Part shown: positions 6,271-6,902 of the stretch, piece after piece
Numbering within the stretch: position 1 is the first letter of the stretch
How the letters are laid out: each line of letters opens with the position of its first letter
Source: an uncultured Paracoccaceae bacterium
GTDB taxonomy: Bacteria > Pseudomonadota > Alphaproteobacteria > Rhodobacterales > Rhodobacteraceae
Direction of reading: 5' to 3'
DNA: 6,902 bases
NCBI GenBank assembly: GCA_937900975.1
Contig: CALCPC010000255.1
Location: 1 to 6,902, forward strand
Notes under the pieces: model-generated
The model's input: only the letters and a program-made list of their open reading frames with translations
Told to the model about the DNA's origin: nothing
Databases searched by the model: none
Program-made: the position numbers and the translations under genes

Positions 6271-6333
6271 CAGGTGGCTGGGGCCAGGTGGTCGGTGGTT
6301 GGGGCGCGTTGGCAGGTGGCAGGGGCGCTTGCG
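6271..6333. repeat. Degenerate 21-bp G-rich tandem repeat, three copies
   Basis: Units start at 6271, 6292 and 6313 and share GGTGG near their start and GGGGC in the middle; pairs of units are roughly two-thirds identical. The first and third share CAGGTGGCWGGGGC. A partial fourth, three bases shorter, follows with GGGG at 6340. GGGG runs recur at 6280, 6301, 6322 and 6340, on one face of the helix for the first three. The array lies in the spacer between two divergent genes. It could be an operator array, a G-quadruplex-prone element or simple slippage. Confidence 0.5.
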
Positions 6334-6396
6334 GCGGCTGGGGATGACAGCGCCGCTGGCCGCGATATGCTGCGGGTGCAAGCAGCGGTGGGGCCC

Positions 6397-6902
6397 ATGC
6401 GCCAGACAATCGAGATCCGGGACATGCGCCTTTTGGTGGCGCTGGCCCGCCATCGCCATTTCGCGCAGGCGGCGGAGGCTTGCGGGATCTCTCAGCCCGC
6501 CTTCTCGATGCGGATCCGCCATTTGGAGGAGGTTTTGGGGCTGCCTATCGTTCGGCGCGGCAATCGGTTTCTGGGCTTCACCGAACAGGGAGAGATGCTG
6601 CTGCGCCGGGCTGGTGCGGTGTTGGATGAGATGCGCGCGCTCGAGCAAGAGTGGTCGACGGTGGGCGGGCAGATCTCGGGCGCGCTGACGCTTGGCGTCG
6701 TGCCAACGGCACTGGCCTTCGCGGCGGAGCTGTGCGCGCGGCTGCGCGATGTTCATCCCGGCATCCGCCCCCGCGTCGTCTCCGCCGCCGCCAAGGAGAT
6801 CCAACAAGGGATCGAGGCGGCCAGTCTCGACGCGGGCATCACCTATCGCGACGGTATCTCAGCCGATATTTGGGATGTGCAGACGCTTTACGAGGAGGAA
6901 TA
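6397..6902 (+). CDS. LysR-family transcriptional regulator (3' part outside window)
   Basis: 168 codons are visible and the frame runs off the right edge; about 130-140 residues of a normal LysR protein (near 300) are missing. The N-terminal winged helix-turn-helix is clear: FAQAAEACGISQPAFSMRIR (22-41), then HLEEVLGLPIVRRGN (42-56) and FTEQGEMLLRRA (61-72), followed by the linker helix to about residue 92. The effector-binding domain starts at SGALTLGVVPTALAF (94-108), and EIQQGIEAASLDAGITY (134-150) continues it. The effector is unknown. The start at 6397 fits the usual length before the helix-turn-helix; a second in-frame ATG at 6367 is possible, and neither has a strong ribosome site (GGTGGGG lies just before 6397). 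A small hairpin, GCTGC-N8-GCAGC (6369-6386), sits just before the start. The divergent layout with the oxidoreductase is the classic arrangement of a LysR protein and its target. Confidence 0.93.
   Translation, partial: MRQTIEIRDMRLLVALARHRHFAQAAEACGISQPAFSMRIRHLEEVLGLPIVRRGNRFLGFTEQGEMLLRRAGAVLDEMRALEQEWSTVGGQISGALTLGVVPTALAFAAELCARLRDVHPGIRPRVVSAAAKEIQQGIEAASLDAGITYRDGISADIWDVQTLYEEE

Noticed and set aside
6161..6409. Extended Pro-rich N-terminus of the oxidoreductase (start at 6409)
   Set aside because: It would overlap the LysR start, has no family match and reads through a DNA tandem repeat; the homologous part begins at about MPLPETM.
5609..6688. 359-codon plus-strand frame spanning the oxidoreductase and the LysR start
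   Set aside because: It is antisense to the oxidoreductase and out of frame with the LysR gene; its low-complexity RWLG-type stretch only reflects the 21-bp DNA repeat.

Overview
This is a high-GC bacterial window with six protein-coding genes. Five are on the minus strand and a LysR-type regulator, cut by the right edge, is on the plus strand. The TRAP-type binding proteins with twin-arginine-like signals, the closeness of one of them to the TakP (alpha-keto acid) branch, and the codon use suggest an alphaproteobacterium, most likely Rhodobacterales. That assignment is inference from protein style; no rRNA or marker gene is present.

Layout from right to left, following minus-strand transcription: (1) a LysR regulator (6397 to the edge, +) diverges from an NAD(P)-dependent, zinc-independent quinone-oxidoreductase/alcohol-dehydrogenase-like MDR protein (5054-6160, -). 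Their shared 236 bp spacer holds a TATC-N9-GATA LysR-box candidate and a G-rich 21-bp degenerate tandem repeat. (2) A secreted beta-propeller protein (4075-4845, -) stands alone, with gaps of about 200 bp on each side. (3) Two tandem TRAP-type solute-binding proteins (3893-2889 and 2889-1771, -) overlap by one base. The downstream one is a complete TakP-like receptor. The upstream one is a diverged paralogue that has lost the residues that normally hold the substrate. No DctQ/DctM permease is present. (4) A 458 bp non-coding stretch is rich in inverted repeats. (5) An exported protein fusing a histidine-phosphatase domain to a SnoaL/NTF2-like domain (131-1312, -) ends the set. The first 130 bases hold only a terminator-like hairpin.

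Four of the five minus-strand products carry export signals, so the region looks mainly like a periplasmic or envelope accessory cluster. The oxidoreductase/LysR pair is probably a separate regulatory unit. Only the two binding-protein genes are convincingly co-translated. The most unusual items are the degenerate/intact binding-protein pair without a transporter, the phosphatase-SnoaL fusion, and the structured intergenic DNA at 1530-1745. I found no phage, transposon, CRISPR, tRNA or rRNA feature, and no clear new multi-gene system.
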